Below are positions 34,734 through 43,832 of a DNA stretch of 64,000 nucleotides, piece by piece. A program made the position numbers and the translations under genes. Position 1 is the first letter of the stretch, and the number at the start of each line of letters is the position of its first letter. The DNA is from Deltaproteobacteria bacterium HGW-Deltaproteobacteria-2 (GTDB taxonomy: Bacteria > Desulfobacterota > Syntrophia > Syntrophales > Smithellaceae): the NCBI GenBank assembly GCA_002840505.1, contig PHBC01000003.1:488899-552898 (forward strand), written 5' to 3'. The notes below the pieces were generated by a model. The model was given only the letters and a program-made list of their open reading frames with translations, made no database searches and was not told the origin of the DNA.

Positions 34734-35149
34734 ACCATCCACTTTCTTTTTAGACTGTCCTCTGCATTTATTTTACAATCCTCTAATCTTCCAAACTTCC
34801 AAACCTCCAATCTTCTAATCCTCTTCTTTCCTCCCTTCACTATTCACTCTTCATCATTCACATCTTTTTCTGTTATTTTTAACATAGAACCTAGAACGTA
34901 GAACATAGAACTTTTTAATCTTTTTTCTTGAATTCTATTAAAAAAAGGAGTTAGTTAAACTCCGTCCCACGATTGCGTAAAGTGTCGAATGACACTTTTG
35001 TTTCTGCATGTTTCACTAAAATAAATTTGTAATGTTAACTGGAGGCTGAAAACTGATATTTCAAAGTTGGCCCCACTTGCTCTTCAAGACCAGACGTTAG
35101 GCTGTCTGTTATACATGAACTCACAAATAAATATTTGGAGAGAATAATT

Positions 35150-38140
35150 ATGATCGAAGAACAGTCATTAAGATATTATTTAACCGAAAAAAACAGTTCT
35201 CTTTTTGAAATGTTCAGACGCACTGAAGACAAAGTAAGCAAAGATGTGCTTGATTATCTTTCCCAAGAAGGCTTCACCGGACATGGACGTACACATTGTG
35301 AAACCATAGAAAGAAAACTAAACGAATTTTTACCAATTAATTTCAAGAAAAATATGTCTGCGATAGAAATATATTTGTTATTAAATAGTATTTACTTGCA
35401 TGATGTCGGTATGCTTGAAAGAGATTATCCCGGACAAAGTATTTTTGAAATTCGTTCTTTACATCATCAGCGTTCAAAAAAAATAATAAAGGGAAGGTAC
35501 AAAGATTTTTTTCTCGAAGAAAGCACGTGTTTCCGAATTGCAGACATATCTTATGCGCACGGTGTTTCAGATCTTAACGAATTTGATGAGATTGATTATA
35601 TTGATGGATATGGTGATATAAGATTGAAACTTCTGATGGCTTTACTGCGAATTGGTGATGTCTTGGATTGGGCTAAAAGTAGAGCACCAATCTTGACAAA
35701 AGAAATTTTAAAAGTTGGCAGCGACAGCTGTAAATACTGGATTGACCATAATTTCATAGAGTCTATCAAATGCGACAGCAACTCTTTTCAGCTTGAAATT
35801 ATAGGTATACCCAGAGGAAAGTGGAGCAAAGATAAATTGAGCGAAATACAGAACTGGTTTCAAAGAGAGCTCGATATCTTATCACCGATTTTTGAAAGTA
35901 ATGGGCTCTCATATAAGAAGGTAAATCTTAAAATACAGAAATATAAACTTAAAGAATACACACCTGAACGTGCAGGAAAGAACCCTTTTCAATTTCTCCT
36001 TTCATATAATAACGAATCAAGAGATTTATATTTCGGTCGGCAGAAAGAATTAACAAATTTTATTGAGAATATTTTTACTAACAGATACCTGTTCCTATTA
36101 GGCGAATCTGGCATTGGTAAAACCTCTTTTATTCAAGCAGGCCTGATCCCTATCTTTGAAGAATTGGAAATTAAGCCAATATATATTGAAAACTATCATA
36201 ATGGCAAAAATGAACTATTAATGACCCTTCAAACGATATCAGAAGATGGCTCAGATGACTTGGATTTACTATTAAAAAAGATTACAGATAAGGGATTGAA
36301 GATCGCCATTGTGTTAGATCAGTTCGAAAAAAACCTTTATGACTATAGTACGACAACTGACTTTCTAAATGTCATAGAAAAGATTGTAAGAAGTGAAAAA
36401 TCAGACGTAAAAATAATGTTTGCGCTAAGAGATGATTTTACAAAAAATTTATGGGATTTTTCAAAAGAACGGAAATTAAATCTATTGAATGATAGAAATT
36501 TATTTACTTTGTATAAACCCGCAGTGAGCACGATAAAAGAGATCGTTAATAATTCACTTAAAACTGCTGGCATTTACATTAAGGATGAAGAACTAAATAT
36601 AATTATTGAAGACTTGTTTGCAATCCACCAGAAAAGCTACATATTTCTTCCTGATCTGCAGATAGTATTTTCTGTTTTGTGTGAGGAACATTTAATAAGT
36701 GGGGAAGACTTGTTTTTGCTATACAAGAAAAATAAAGGATCTGAAGCTATTATCACCGATTATTTTGCCGAGAAAATATGGAAAGATTTTACTGAAGAGG
36801 AAAAAAATATTTGTAGAACTATAATTGTACAGTTGACCACATTAGATGGCATCAGAGAGCAATTAGATTTAAATGAACTTTTAAGAAAGATTATTGCCAA
36901 CGAAGAACTTGTTAAAAATCTATTAGGCAAGTTAATAAATAAGAGAATTATAAAAAGATTTGTTGTTGAAAGAAGAGAATACTATGAGTTAATTCATGAT
37001 TTTATGGCAAAAAAATACTCTGAGACCATGACTGAAGAAGAAAAAATGAAAAAATCGCTAAATGAAATGTTGAGGCATTCTCTGAGCGACTGGATGCGAC
37101 ATGGTATTGTTATAGATGAGGATAAATTGAGATTAATTATGAAACATTTTAATGAAATCTCTTTAACAGATGATATTAGAAAATTGATAATAAGGGCTAT
37201 CTGCATGCATTCGTTCTACGCAGTGAATGATGACATGAAGCAATGGATTACAGCATTAAATATTACATCGAAAGATATGCCTTTTCTACTTGAACTTTTA
37301 CGAGCATATGTCACGAATCAACAGGGGTACAACAATTTAATATATCCTTATTCTTGGAATTTGCTTGGGCAACTTACCGATATACAAGAAATAGCAATTA
37401 CATTGCTCGAAAACTCTTCTGATATTAATTATTGCGAATGTCTTGTAGACAAAATGATTGTACGCTGGTGGCATCAAGATATTATTAAGCATGAAGACTT
37501 TTCGATCAGAGTTGTAAAGTTTCTTAATGCAATGTTTGTTCAAAAGAAGGCCAGCGATGATACTAAAACATTAAAAAGAATTCTTATTCAATTGATAAAT
37601 GCAAACAATATGAAAAATTTGTTTGAAGGTTTCGGGGCAAATAAAGATATTGTGTTTGGTATGGTGATAGAAGGTCTTATTGAATCATCTTATTCGTGGA
37701 TGGTGTTTGAGAAAGCAAAAAAGATTGGCGCATTTTTTAAAGAAGATTTAATTCGAGCACTGAAATTATTCAAAATAGAGAGCGAAGAGAGAATCTATCA
37801 TCCTTGTTTTGTGGCCATAGTGCGAGCCCTTGAGCTTCACGATTATTTTGATAAATACACTCATTATCTTCTTGATCAACCTTCATACGGAAATGTTGCT
37901 GCAAAGAGAGAGATGATCCTAGCCATCGCAGCGGTTGATCCACAAAAAGCAGAAGATACACTAATTACTTTGTTAGCTGATTCAAGTGTTCAAATTATCA
38001 AGGATGCTGCAGAAAATATAGCACGTATTGGTACAAAAAAAAGTCTCATAGCATTACAAAGGGCAATGGAAAAATCTAGATCTACAGAATTGGTTGCTAT
38101 AAAGAATGCTATTGAGGCAATTGAGTCTAGAGTAATTTAA
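35150..38140 (+). CDS. HD-domain/STAND NTPase/HEAT-repeat protein, candidate conflict or defence protein
   Basis: The 996-residue protein has three regions. Residues 40-175 look like an HD phosphohydrolase with the metal set present: H45/H49, H84-D85 (YLHDVGM), H105-H106, H137 and D170 (RIGDVLDW). Residues 278-520 match an nSTAND1-type NTPase: PFQFLL...YFGRQKEL, Walker A GESGIGKTS (318-326), Walker B IAIVLDQFEK with D390, then FALRDDF. After a winged-helix-like segment (to about 640) the rest is helical, ending in HEAT-like repeats (930-996). Regulated nucleotide-switch proteins of this type sense ligands and release an effector; here the effector would be the HD enzyme. The start at 35150 follows GGAG. 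The coding sequence is visibly AT-richer than its neighbours, suggesting transfer. Confidence 0.85.
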   Translation: MIEEQSLRYYLTEKNSSLFEMFRRTEDKVSKDVLDYLSQEGFTGHGRTHCETIERKLNEFLPINFKKNMSAIEIYLLLNSIYLHDVGMLERDYPGQSIFEIRSLHHQRSKKIIKGRYKDFFLEESTCFRIADISYAHGVSDLNEFDEIDYIDGYGDIRLKLLMALLRIGDVLDWAKSRAPILTKEILKVGSDSCKYWIDHNFIESIKCDSNSFQLEIIGIPRGKWSKDKLSEIQNWFQRELDILSPIFESNGLSYKKVNLKIQKYKLKEYTPERAGKNPFQFLLSYNNESRDLYFGRQKELTNFIENIFTNRYLFLLGESGIGKTSFIQAGLIPIFEELEIKPIYIENYHNGKNELLMTLQTISEDGSDDLDLLLKKITDKGLKIAIVLDQFEKNLYDYSTTTDFLNVIEKIVRSEKSDVKIMFALRDDFTKNLWDFSKERKLNLLNDRNLFTLYKPAVSTIKEIVNNSLKTAGIYIKDEELNIIIEDLFAIHQKSYIFLPDLQIVFSVLCEEHLISGEDLFLLYKKNKGSEAIITDYFAEKIWKDFTEEEKNICRTIIVQLTTLDGIREQLDLNELLRKIIANEELVKNLLGKLINKRIIKRFVVERREYYELIHDFMAKKYSETMTEEEKMKKSLNEMLRHSLSDWMRHGIVIDEDKLRLIMKHFNEISLTDDIRKLIIRAICMHSFYAVNDDMKQWITALNITSKDMPFLLELLRAYVTNQQGYNNLIYPYSWNLLGQLTDIQEIAITLLENSSDINYCECLVDKMIVRWWHQDIIKHEDFSIRVVKFLNAMFVQKKASDDTKTLKRILIQLINANNMKNLFEGFGANKDIVFGMVIEGLIESSYSWMVFEKAKKIGAFFKEDLIRALKLFKIESEERIYHPCFVAIVRALELHDYFDKYTHYLLDQPSYGNVAAKREMILAIAAVDPQKAEDTLITLLADSSVQIIKDAAENIARIGTKKSLIALQRAMEKSRSTELVAIKNAIEAIESRVI

Positions 38141-38278
38141 AGAGAAGGTGAGCAAGAGGGACGAAGGTGGCAAAGGGGTCAAGTCTCCTCTTGGCTCATG
38201 ATGATCAAAGATGCAATCTTTTGCTGGTTCAATCGTCCTTCGATTGAACTAAAATATTTCAGAGCAATCGGGGGTAAA

Positions 38279-38389
38279 ATAGGGACAGCGCCCTATTTCT
38301 TACCGTAGAGATCTTTAGGTTAGAACAATCCTTACAACAAACTGGATTCCCGCCGGAGTTTATCCCGCGTATGCGGGGCGGGAATGACA
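38279..38389. repeat. 111-bp direct repeat, copy 1 (contains R4 unit)
   Basis: The repeat runs from AATAGGGACAGCGCCCTATT to GGCGGGAATGACA. It aligns without gaps to 38815-38925 with four mismatches. Confidence 0.75.
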
Positions 38390-38398
38390 CCTTAAAAT

Positions 38399-38436
38399 AA
38401 AAAGCTATGCCCCTGTTCAAGGGGCATAGCTTTTTT
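38399..38436. terminator. terminator hairpin Ter1
   Basis: AAAAAGCTATGCCCCT, a short loop and AGGGGCATAGCTTTTTT make a strong bidirectional terminator. It belongs to a set of four related hairpins (38399, 38934, 39141, 40509), three of which sit next to formate dehydrogenase 3'-end sequence. Confidence 0.7.
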
Positions 38437-38464
38437 ATTTTTGTTTTAATTAATTTTTTTAAAG

Positions 38465-38494
38465 TTATGCGGCTTCCAGTTTTACCGCGCAAAC
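38465..38494 (-). pseudogene. fragment of formate dehydrogenase (fdhA) 3' end, copy T1
   Basis: Thirty bases are identical to the last 30 bases of the coding region of fdhA at 40574-40603 and encode the C-terminus VCAVKLEAA plus stop on the minus strand. Upstream of it the similarity stops. It sits next to a terminator like the one following fdhA. Confidence 0.7.
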
Positions 38495-38552
38495 TTTAAA
38501 ATAAGGGGCAGCGCCTTATTTATTTTATGCTCCAGTAATGAGATATATGAAT

Positions 38553-38810
38553 TTAATCTAAGTATTCTTTGATGTCTTGTTCATTAATTCTAATAAATTT
38601 AAAATCCGGAAAATAATCTTGAATTGCTTTTTGTCTTTTCTTGTCTTTCGCAGATAACTCACCTTCTTTTGTATAATGATGAGGTTCATCCCATTCCATA
38701 ATCAGTTTTATATCAGCATTGAAGTAATCAGGGAAAAATCCTAATTCTTCAATATAATATTCACCTTTCGTTGTTGCATAACACCCTATCGTATTATTTA
38801 TTTTGTCAGG
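38553..38810 (-). pseudogene. remnant of a PD-(D/E)XK-like nuclease domain protein
   Basis: On the minus strand an uninterrupted frame with no start codon at its head encodes about 85 residues: CYATTKGEYYIEELGFFPDY, then IKLIMEWDEPHHYTKEGE, LSAKDKKRQKAIQDYFP and FKFIRINEQDIKEYLD before TAA. The pattern E-x-D/E...H, K-D-x-x-R-Q and F-I-R-I resembles DUF559/Vsr-type endonuclease domains. The N-terminal part is missing and the frame abuts the direct repeat at 38815, so it is probably truncated by rearrangement. The family call is tentative. Confidence 0.5.
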
Positions 38811-38814
38811 GTTA

Positions 38815-38925
38815 ATAGGGACAGCGCCCTATTTCTTACCGTAAAGATCTTTAGGTTAGAACAATCCCTACAATAAACTGGATTTCCGCCGGAGTTTATC
38901 CCGCGTATGCGGGGCGGGAATGACA
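38815..38925. repeat. 111-bp direct repeat, copy 2
   Basis: This aligns without gaps to 38279-38389 with four mismatches in 111 bases. The two copies are offset by 536 bp and bracket Ter1, the fdhA fragment T1 and the nuclease remnant. Confidence 0.75.
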
Positions 38926-38933
38926 GCGTAGAC

Positions 38934-38970
38934 AAAAAGCTATGCCTCTTTTCGGAGGCATAGCTTTTTT
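38934..38970. terminator. terminator hairpin Ter2
   Basis: AAAAAGCTATGCCTC and GAGGCATAGCTTTTTT pair across a TTTTCG loop. Immediately followed by the second fdhA-tail fragment. Confidence 0.65.
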
Positions 38971-38991
38971 ATTTCAGTTAATTTTTGAAGG

Positions 38992-39060
38992 TATGCCGCT
39001 TCCAGTTTAACCACGCAAACCTTGTATTCCGGAATTTTCCCTATCGGATCCAGAATTCGG
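38992..39060 (-). pseudogene. fragment of formate dehydrogenase 3' end, copy T2
   Basis: On the minus strand it encodes PIGKIPEYKVCVVKLEAA, against PIGKIPEYKVCAVKLEAA at the end of fdhA (40574). The DNA match to 40575-40643 is high but imperfect and the stop codon is lost. It looks like the tail of a diverged formate dehydrogenase paralog, not a copy of the present fdhA. Confidence 0.65.
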
Positions 39061-39080
39061 GGGACATAACACTTAATTAT

Positions 39081-39123
39081 ACTGGATACTGGATACTGGA
39101 TACCGGCTTCCGCCGGTATGACA
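39081..39123 (+). repeat. dispersed element, family R4, short copy
   Basis: ACTGGATACTGGATACTGGA followed by a TACCGGCTTCCGCCGGTA hairpin and TGACA. The flanks (ACATAACACTTAATTATACTGG on the left, ACATAAGGAAGGACTTAGA on the right) match the flanks of the copy at 40426. Confidence 0.55.
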
Positions 39124-39140
39124 TAAGGAAGGACTTAGAC

Positions 39141-39175
39141 AAAAAGCTATGCCTCTTTGCAGAGGCATAGCTTTT
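39141..39175. terminator. terminator hairpin Ter3
   Basis: AAAAAGCTATGCCTCT and AGAGGCATAGCTTTT form the stem. It lies 140 bases before msrAB and belongs to the same hairpin set as Ter1, Ter2 and Ter4. Confidence 0.6.
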
Positions 39176-39312
39176 ATTTTTCTTAGGAGGATCTTTCTAC
39201 CTATTACGCTTCATACTTCGTTCTGACTTTGTCGGGAATAGTTCTTAGTGGGTGTCACCAGGGCTATTGCCCTTTGCTTAGCAATGATTATATTCACAAC
39301 AGAGGTAAGATT

Positions 39313-40395
39313 ATGAAAAACAAAAACGCTTACATATTGCTGATTATTTTAGTGTTTGGATTTTTATGGGTATATTCGCTTGCTGAGGTATCAACCGGGC
39401 AAGTAAAGGAAGGAAAGGTTATGGCTATCAAAACGATGGCGGAAAATGCCAAAAAAAATATGACGCCGCTTCAGTGCGATGTAGCTTTTAATAACGCGAC
39501 AGAAGCTCCGTTCAGAAACGAATATTGGAACAACCACAAAGAAGGTATTTATGTGGATATAGTATCGGGTGAGGCTCTCTTTAGCTCTGTGGATAAATTC
39601 GATTCAGATTCAGGATGGCCAAGTTTTACCCGCCCCATAGAAAAGAATGTCGTCTCAGAGAAAGCAGACAATAGTTATTTTATGAAGCAGGTGGAAATAA
39701 GAAGCAGCAAATCTGATATTCATCTGGGGCATGTTTTTGACGACGGACCAGCCCCGACCGGCCAAAGGTACTGTCTTAATTCCGCGTCATTAAAATTTAT
39801 CCCGAAAGAAAAAATGATTGAATCGGGATATGGTGACTATATGTATTTATTCAACGCTAAACCCGCCGGCTATACCGAAACGGCGATCTTTGCCGCCGGT
39901 TGTTTCTGGGGTGTCGAGGAGTACTTCAGCCGGGTAAACGGTGTAATAAAAAGTGAGTCCGGCTATACCGGCGGATTCAAGAAAAACCCGACTTATGAAG
40001 AAGTCAGCACCGGCAAGACGGGACATGCCGAAGCTGTAAGGGTGACTTTTAATCCGAAGGTGGTAAGTTACGAGATGCTGTTAAAACATTTTTGGGAATT
40101 ACATGATCCCACGAGTCTCAACAAACAAGGCCATGATTGGGGATCTCAGTACCGGTCAGCCATATTTTACACTAATGCGGAACAAAAAGAAGCCTCCAAA
40201 ACGGCTTTGGAAAAGTTGGCAAAGTCAGGCAAATATTCAGACAAAATAGTAACGGAGATTTTACCGGCCGAAGAATTTTATACAGCGGAAGAATATCATC
40301 AGGACTATTTGAAGAAAAACCCTGGCGGCTACTGTCATATCGATCTAAAAAAAGCGATCGTTAATCCCGCTGAAAGCGCGGATAAAGTGATGTAG
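39313..40395 (+). CDS. msrAB: exported bifunctional methionine sulfoxide reductase (MsrB-MsrA)
   Basis: The 360-residue protein has an N-terminal hydrophobic export or anchor segment ([21 protein letters not shown]). The MsrB domain comes first ([53 protein letters not shown] with the catalytic Cys in RYCLN), and the MsrA domain second ([12 protein letters not shown] with the catalytic Cys, SGYTGG, then EEYHQDYL). The structural Zn CxxC pairs of MsrB are absent, as in some fused forms. It should repair both sulfoxide diastereomers in the periplasm. AGAGG precedes the ATG at 39313. The gene is bracketed by duplicated R4/terminator blocks. Confidence 0.93.
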   Translation: MKNKNAYILLIILVFGFLWVYSLAEVSTGQVKEGKVMAIKTMAENAKKNMTPLQCDVAFNNATEAPFRNEYWNNHKEGIYVDIVSGEALFSSVDKFDSDSGWPSFTRPIEKNVVSEKADNSYFMKQVEIRSSKSDIHLGHVFDDGPAPTGQRYCLNSASLKFIPKEKMIESGYGDYMYLFNAKPAGYTETAIFAAGCFWGVEEYFSRVNGVIKSESGYTGGFKKNPTYEEVSTGKTGHAEAVRVTFNPKVVSYEMLLKHFWELHDPTSLNKQGHDWGSQYRSAIFYTNAEQKEASKTALEKLAKSGKYSDKIVTEILPAEEFYTAEEYHQDYLKKNPGGYCHIDLKKAIVNPAESADKVM

Positions 40396-40425
40396 CAAAA
40401 CTCCGGGGACATAAAACTTAATAAT

Positions 40426-40493
40426 ACTGGATATACCCTAAGGGGCACACCGCCGGCCGGAGTTTATCCCGCGTATGCGGGGCCGGTATGACA
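40426..40493 (+). repeat. dispersed element, family R4
   Basis: ACTGGATATACCCTAAGG, GCACACCGCCGGCCGGAG, the TATCCCGCGTATGCGG hairpin and GGTATGACA follow one another. It is nearly identical to the inverted copy at 34561-34629. Confidence 0.65.
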
Positions 40494-40508
40494 TAATGAA
40501 GGACTTAG

Positions 40509-40546
40509 AAAAAGAAATGCCTCTTTTCAGAGGCATTTCTTTTTTA
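40509..40546. terminator. terminator Ter4 between msrAB and fdhA
   Basis: AAAAAGAAATGCCTCT, loop TTTC and AGAGGCATTTCTTTTTT. It lies 28 bases beyond the fdhA stop and serves both convergent genes. Confidence 0.75.
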
Positions 40547-40573
40547 TTTTTGTTTGAGTTAATTATTCAAAAA

Positions 40574-43270
40574 TTATGCGGCTTCCAGTTTTACCGCGCA
40601 AACCTTGTATTCCGGAATTTTTCCTATCGGGTCAAGAGCCGGATTGGTCAGCAGGTTCACGGATGCGTCCGCGAAATGGAAGTTCATGAAAATCGAACCA
40701 GGAGCGCTCTTCTTCGTGATGCTTGCTTTGGCTTCAACCGTGCCGCGTCGGGAGGTAACTTTGACTTTCTGGCCTTCGGCAATTTTCAGTTTATCGGCAT
40801 CTACCGGATTTATTTCCACAAGACTTTCAGGATAACGCTCAGAAAGACCTATCGAGCGGGTGGTCATGGTGCCGGTGTGGTAATGATACAGGACGCGTCC
40901 GGTGGAAAGCAGTAACGGATATTGTTTGTCCGGCATTTCATTGGGCGGTATGAATTCAATGGCGGTGAATAATCCCAGACCGCGTGAGAATTTATCCTTG
41001 TGCAGGAACTTGGTTCCCTGATGTTCCGGAGTGGGACAAGGCCACTGTATGCCGCCTTTTTCCAGACGCTCGTAAGAGATTCCCGCATAGCTGGGTGTGA
41101 CTTTCGCCACTTCTTCAAAAATCTCTTTGGCGGAAGCATATTTCATCGCGTAACCCATTTTATTGGAGATGCCGCAGATGACCTCCCAGTCGGTTTTGGC
41201 TTCACCCGGAGCTTCAACAGCTTTGCGCACGCGCTGTACGCGGCGTTCAGTGTTGCTGAACGTTCCTTCTTTTTCGGCAAAGCTGGCTACCGGCAGAACA
41301 ACGTCGGCCAACTGAGCTGTTTCCGTCATAAATAAATCCTGGACAACCATCAAATCCAGTTTTTGAAGTTCTTTTTTCACATGCTGCAAATCAGGATCGG
41401 AAAGCATGGGATTTTCGCCCATGATGTAAATCGCTTTAATCGTCCCTTTGCCGGCCGCTTCCATCATTTCCATGATGGTCAATCCCGGTTTGGGAGAAAG
41501 CTGTGCGTTCCAGGTTGCTTCAAATTTCTTGCGAATATCTTCATTAGCGACCTGCTGATAGGCCGGATAAACATTGGGCAGACCGCCCATGTCGCAGGCG
41601 CCCTGAACATTATTCTGGCCGCGTAAAGGATTCACACCGCCGCCTTCGATACCGACATTGCCGCAAAGCATGGAAAGATTGGCCATGCTCTTGACGTTGT
41701 CCGTGCCGCTGATGTGCTGGGTAATGCCCATGGCGTAAAGAATGCTGGCTCTGTTGGCCTGCGCATACATTCTGGCGGCTTTCTTTAAATCTTCCGCGGG
41801 CACGCCGGAAATCTTTTCGACCTTTTCCGGTGTGTATTTTTCGACCATCTTTTTGAGCGCGTCGAATCCTTCGGTTCTGTCTTTCACATATTCTTTGGCA
41901 TAAAGATCTTCGGCGATAATGACATTCATCAAACCGTTGATAACGGCGACATCGGTTCCGGGATTCTGACGGAGCCAGATATCGGCGTATTTGACCAGAT
42001 CGATTTCGCGGGGATCAATCACGATCAGCTTTGTGCCGCGCTTGGTAGCCCGCTTAACCTTGGCACCGATGACCGGATGATTTTCCGTAGTATTGGTTCC
42101 TGTTGCCAGAATCAGGTCTGTGAATTCAATTTCGTCAATAGAATTAGTCATTGCACCGCTGCCGAATGTGGCGGCCAGACCGGCCACCGTGACAGAGTGT
42201 CAAAGCCGGGCACAGTGATCGACATTGTTGGTGCCGATTGCCGCCCGCATGAATTTCTGAAACAGGTAATTTTCTTCATTGGTGCAACGGGCCGAAGACA
42301 GACCGGCGATACTGTCTGCACCGTTCTCTTTTTTAATTTTGGAAAGCTTATCAGCGATAAACGTAAAGGCTTCATCCCAGGTAGCTTCCGTGAAGTCTTC
42401 ATTTTTCTTATAGCGAATCAAAGGTTTTTTCAGACGATCGGGATGAGCAACGAAATCCATACCGAAACGTCCCTTAACACAAAGGCTTCCCTGATTTGGC
42501 GAGCCGTATTCGCGATTGCCCATGACCTTCACGATTTTATTATCCTTGGTAAAAAGATCCATCTGACAGCCGACACCGCAATAGGTGCAGGTGGTGCGGA
42601 CTTTGTTTAGTTCCCAGGGACGGCCGGCAAATTTTGCCTGTTTGAACGTGATGGCTCCGGTGGGGCAAACCTGCGCGCACTCGCCGCAGAATACACAGGA
42701 AGAATTGATGTAATCATCATCAAATGCCGGCCCAACCTTGGCTTCCGAACTGCGCATAGAGAAATCCAGCACTTCATTGACCTGAATTTCATTGCAGGCG
42801 CGAACGCAACGTCCGCACAGGATGCATTTGTTCAGATCGCGCTGAATCATTGTATTGCTGTTATCCATTGTATAACCAGGGGCTTTAATCTCAAAGCGGG
42901 GTTGATCAATCTTTAACCAGTAAACCAGATTCTGTAATTCACATTGCCCGTTTTGTTCGCAGCTAAGGCAATTATGGTCGCCTGATGACCAGAGCAATTC
43001 AATAATCATTTTCTGGGCAGCGCGAACTGCCGAAGTATTGGTGCGAATTACCATATTGGGACTCACCGGCATGCAACATGAAGCAACCAAACTTCGGGCA
43101 TTTTCGACTTCCACAACGCAAACACGGCATGCCCCGACGTTGGTTGTGTTCTGGTAATGACAAAGGGTAGGAATGAAAATACCGTTATCGCGGGCGCATT
43201 CCAAAATAGTTTGACCGGCGGTCACTTCAACATCTTTTCCATCAATTTTAATAGGTACCTTTTTCTCCAT
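40574..43270 (-). CDS. fdhA: formate dehydrogenase, NuoG-like N-terminus, selenoprotein catalytic subunit
   Basis: One gene of about 898 residues is read through TGA at 42200-42202 as selenocysteine 357 (ARL-U-HSVTVAGLAATFGSGAMTN). The N-terminal 200 residues resemble NuoG: a 2Fe-2S domain (CHYQNTTNVGACRVC), CLSCEQNGQCELQN, and two 4Fe-4S motifs (CILCGRCVRACN, CVFCGECAQVCP). The Mo/W domain begins at CTYCGVGC. There is no signal peptide, so it is cytoplasmic and probably works with a NuoEF-like or hydrogenase partner, which is not adjacent here. GGAG lies before the ATG at 43270; a TTG four codons upstream is less likely. The C-terminus is VCAVKLEAA. Confidence 0.93.
42200..42202 (-). other. 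selenocysteine TGA codon in fdhA
   Basis: The stop-like TGA is flanked in frame by conserved formate dehydrogenase sequence on both sides and aligns with the active-site Sec. A SECIS hairpin is expected in the bases after it; I did not fold it. Confidence 0.9.
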
Positions 43271-43657
43271 GTTATTCTCCAATCTTCAATAATCAATACT
43301 CTTATTTAAAAGAGTTTTATTTTTATTAAGTGTGGATTTCATAGCGGGAAGCGACTATATTGTCAATTCTGTCAATTATGGCCTATGTCATATTTAGCAT
43401 AAACCAAACAGACAAAACCATCAACATTTCATTAATATACTGAAGTGCTGAGGGTAAAGTATGACCTAAATAATTTTGGAATCACGGGCGTGAAACCCCA
43501 AAGCAAGCTTTGGGAAAACAATCCTCACAAACTGCGGGTATCCCTAAATCCCCCCTCCCTCGATACTGCCCGGCGAATGCCGGGGGAGGTATCCAGGCGG
43601 TGACAAGCTACATAGAATTACAAATTAAATACTTTAGATAATTGACCAGGGACTGAG

Positions 43658-43708
43658 TTAACTCAGAACATTCCAGGCGCAGATGGCCATCGGCTCATAG
43701 CCTTTGCC
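43658..43708 (-). pseudogene. gene-tail remnant ending GKGYEPMAICAWNVLS
   Basis: On the minus strand 17 codons encode GKGYEPMAICAWNVLS and TAA. The same peptide and stop are encoded at 56764-56814. The two DNA segments differ at six positions, all synonymous third bases, which shows that the sequence was under protein-level selection. The upstream coding part is missing. The parent protein is not recognised. Confidence 0.6.
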
Positions 43709-43724
43709 CTTTTCCAAGGAAAAC

Positions 43725-43757
43725 GAGAAGGCAGCGTTCATCCGACGCTGCCTTCTC
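43725..43757. terminator. hairpin downstream of the Gly/Met-rich protein gene
   Basis: GAGAAGGCAGCG and CGCTGCCTTCTC form a perfect 12-bp stem around TTCATCCGA. An almost identical hairpin lies at 45952-45984. In minus orientation it is followed by GTTTTCC, so it likely ends the gene at 43833. Confidence 0.65.
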
Positions 43758-43832
43758 TATTATGCCTGCCTCCGGGATATAATGAAAAGTATGAAACAAG
43801 GTTGAAGATCAACCAGTAAATCTGTTCTGTAT

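Larger units (their letters stand above)
34354..35149. other. 796-bp gene-free, repeat-rich region
   Basis: The region holds R4 copy 34561-34629 (minus orientation), R3 copy 34656-34733, low-complexity pyrimidine-rich tracts (CTTCACCCTTCACCATT, TTCACTCTTCATCATTCAC) and repeated TAGAACGTAGAACATAGAAC. No supported gene. The last 45 bases carry the ribosome-binding site of the STAND protein. Confidence 0.6.
43271..43832. other. 562-bp region with a gene-tail remnant and REP-like hairpins
   Basis: The region contains a CCAAAGCAAGCTTTGG hairpin near 43500, a REP-like CCTCGATACTGCCCGGCG/CCGGGGGAGG stretch near 43550-43590, the coding-tail remnant at 43658-43708 and a terminator at 43725-43757. No intact gene. 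Confidence 0.55.

Noticed and set aside
33408-35149. Low-complexity TTCACCATTCAC and TAGAACATAGAAC tracts considered as regulatory arrays
   Set aside because: Irregular spacing and no associated promoter; best treated as simple or decayed repeats.
38279-38925. Direct repeats considered as a CRISPR array
   Set aside because: Only two 111-bp units 536 bp apart with different content between; no short regular repeats or spacers. No CRISPR array or cas gene was seen in the window.
38985-39170. 61-codon plus-strand frame in the repeat region
   Set aside because: It reads the fdhA-tail fragment on the opposite strand together with R4 and Ter3; noncoding.
40475-40915. 146-codon plus-strand frame opposite fdhA
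   Set aside because: Antisense shadow of the fdhA 3' end plus terminator and R4 sequence; no codon or domain evidence.
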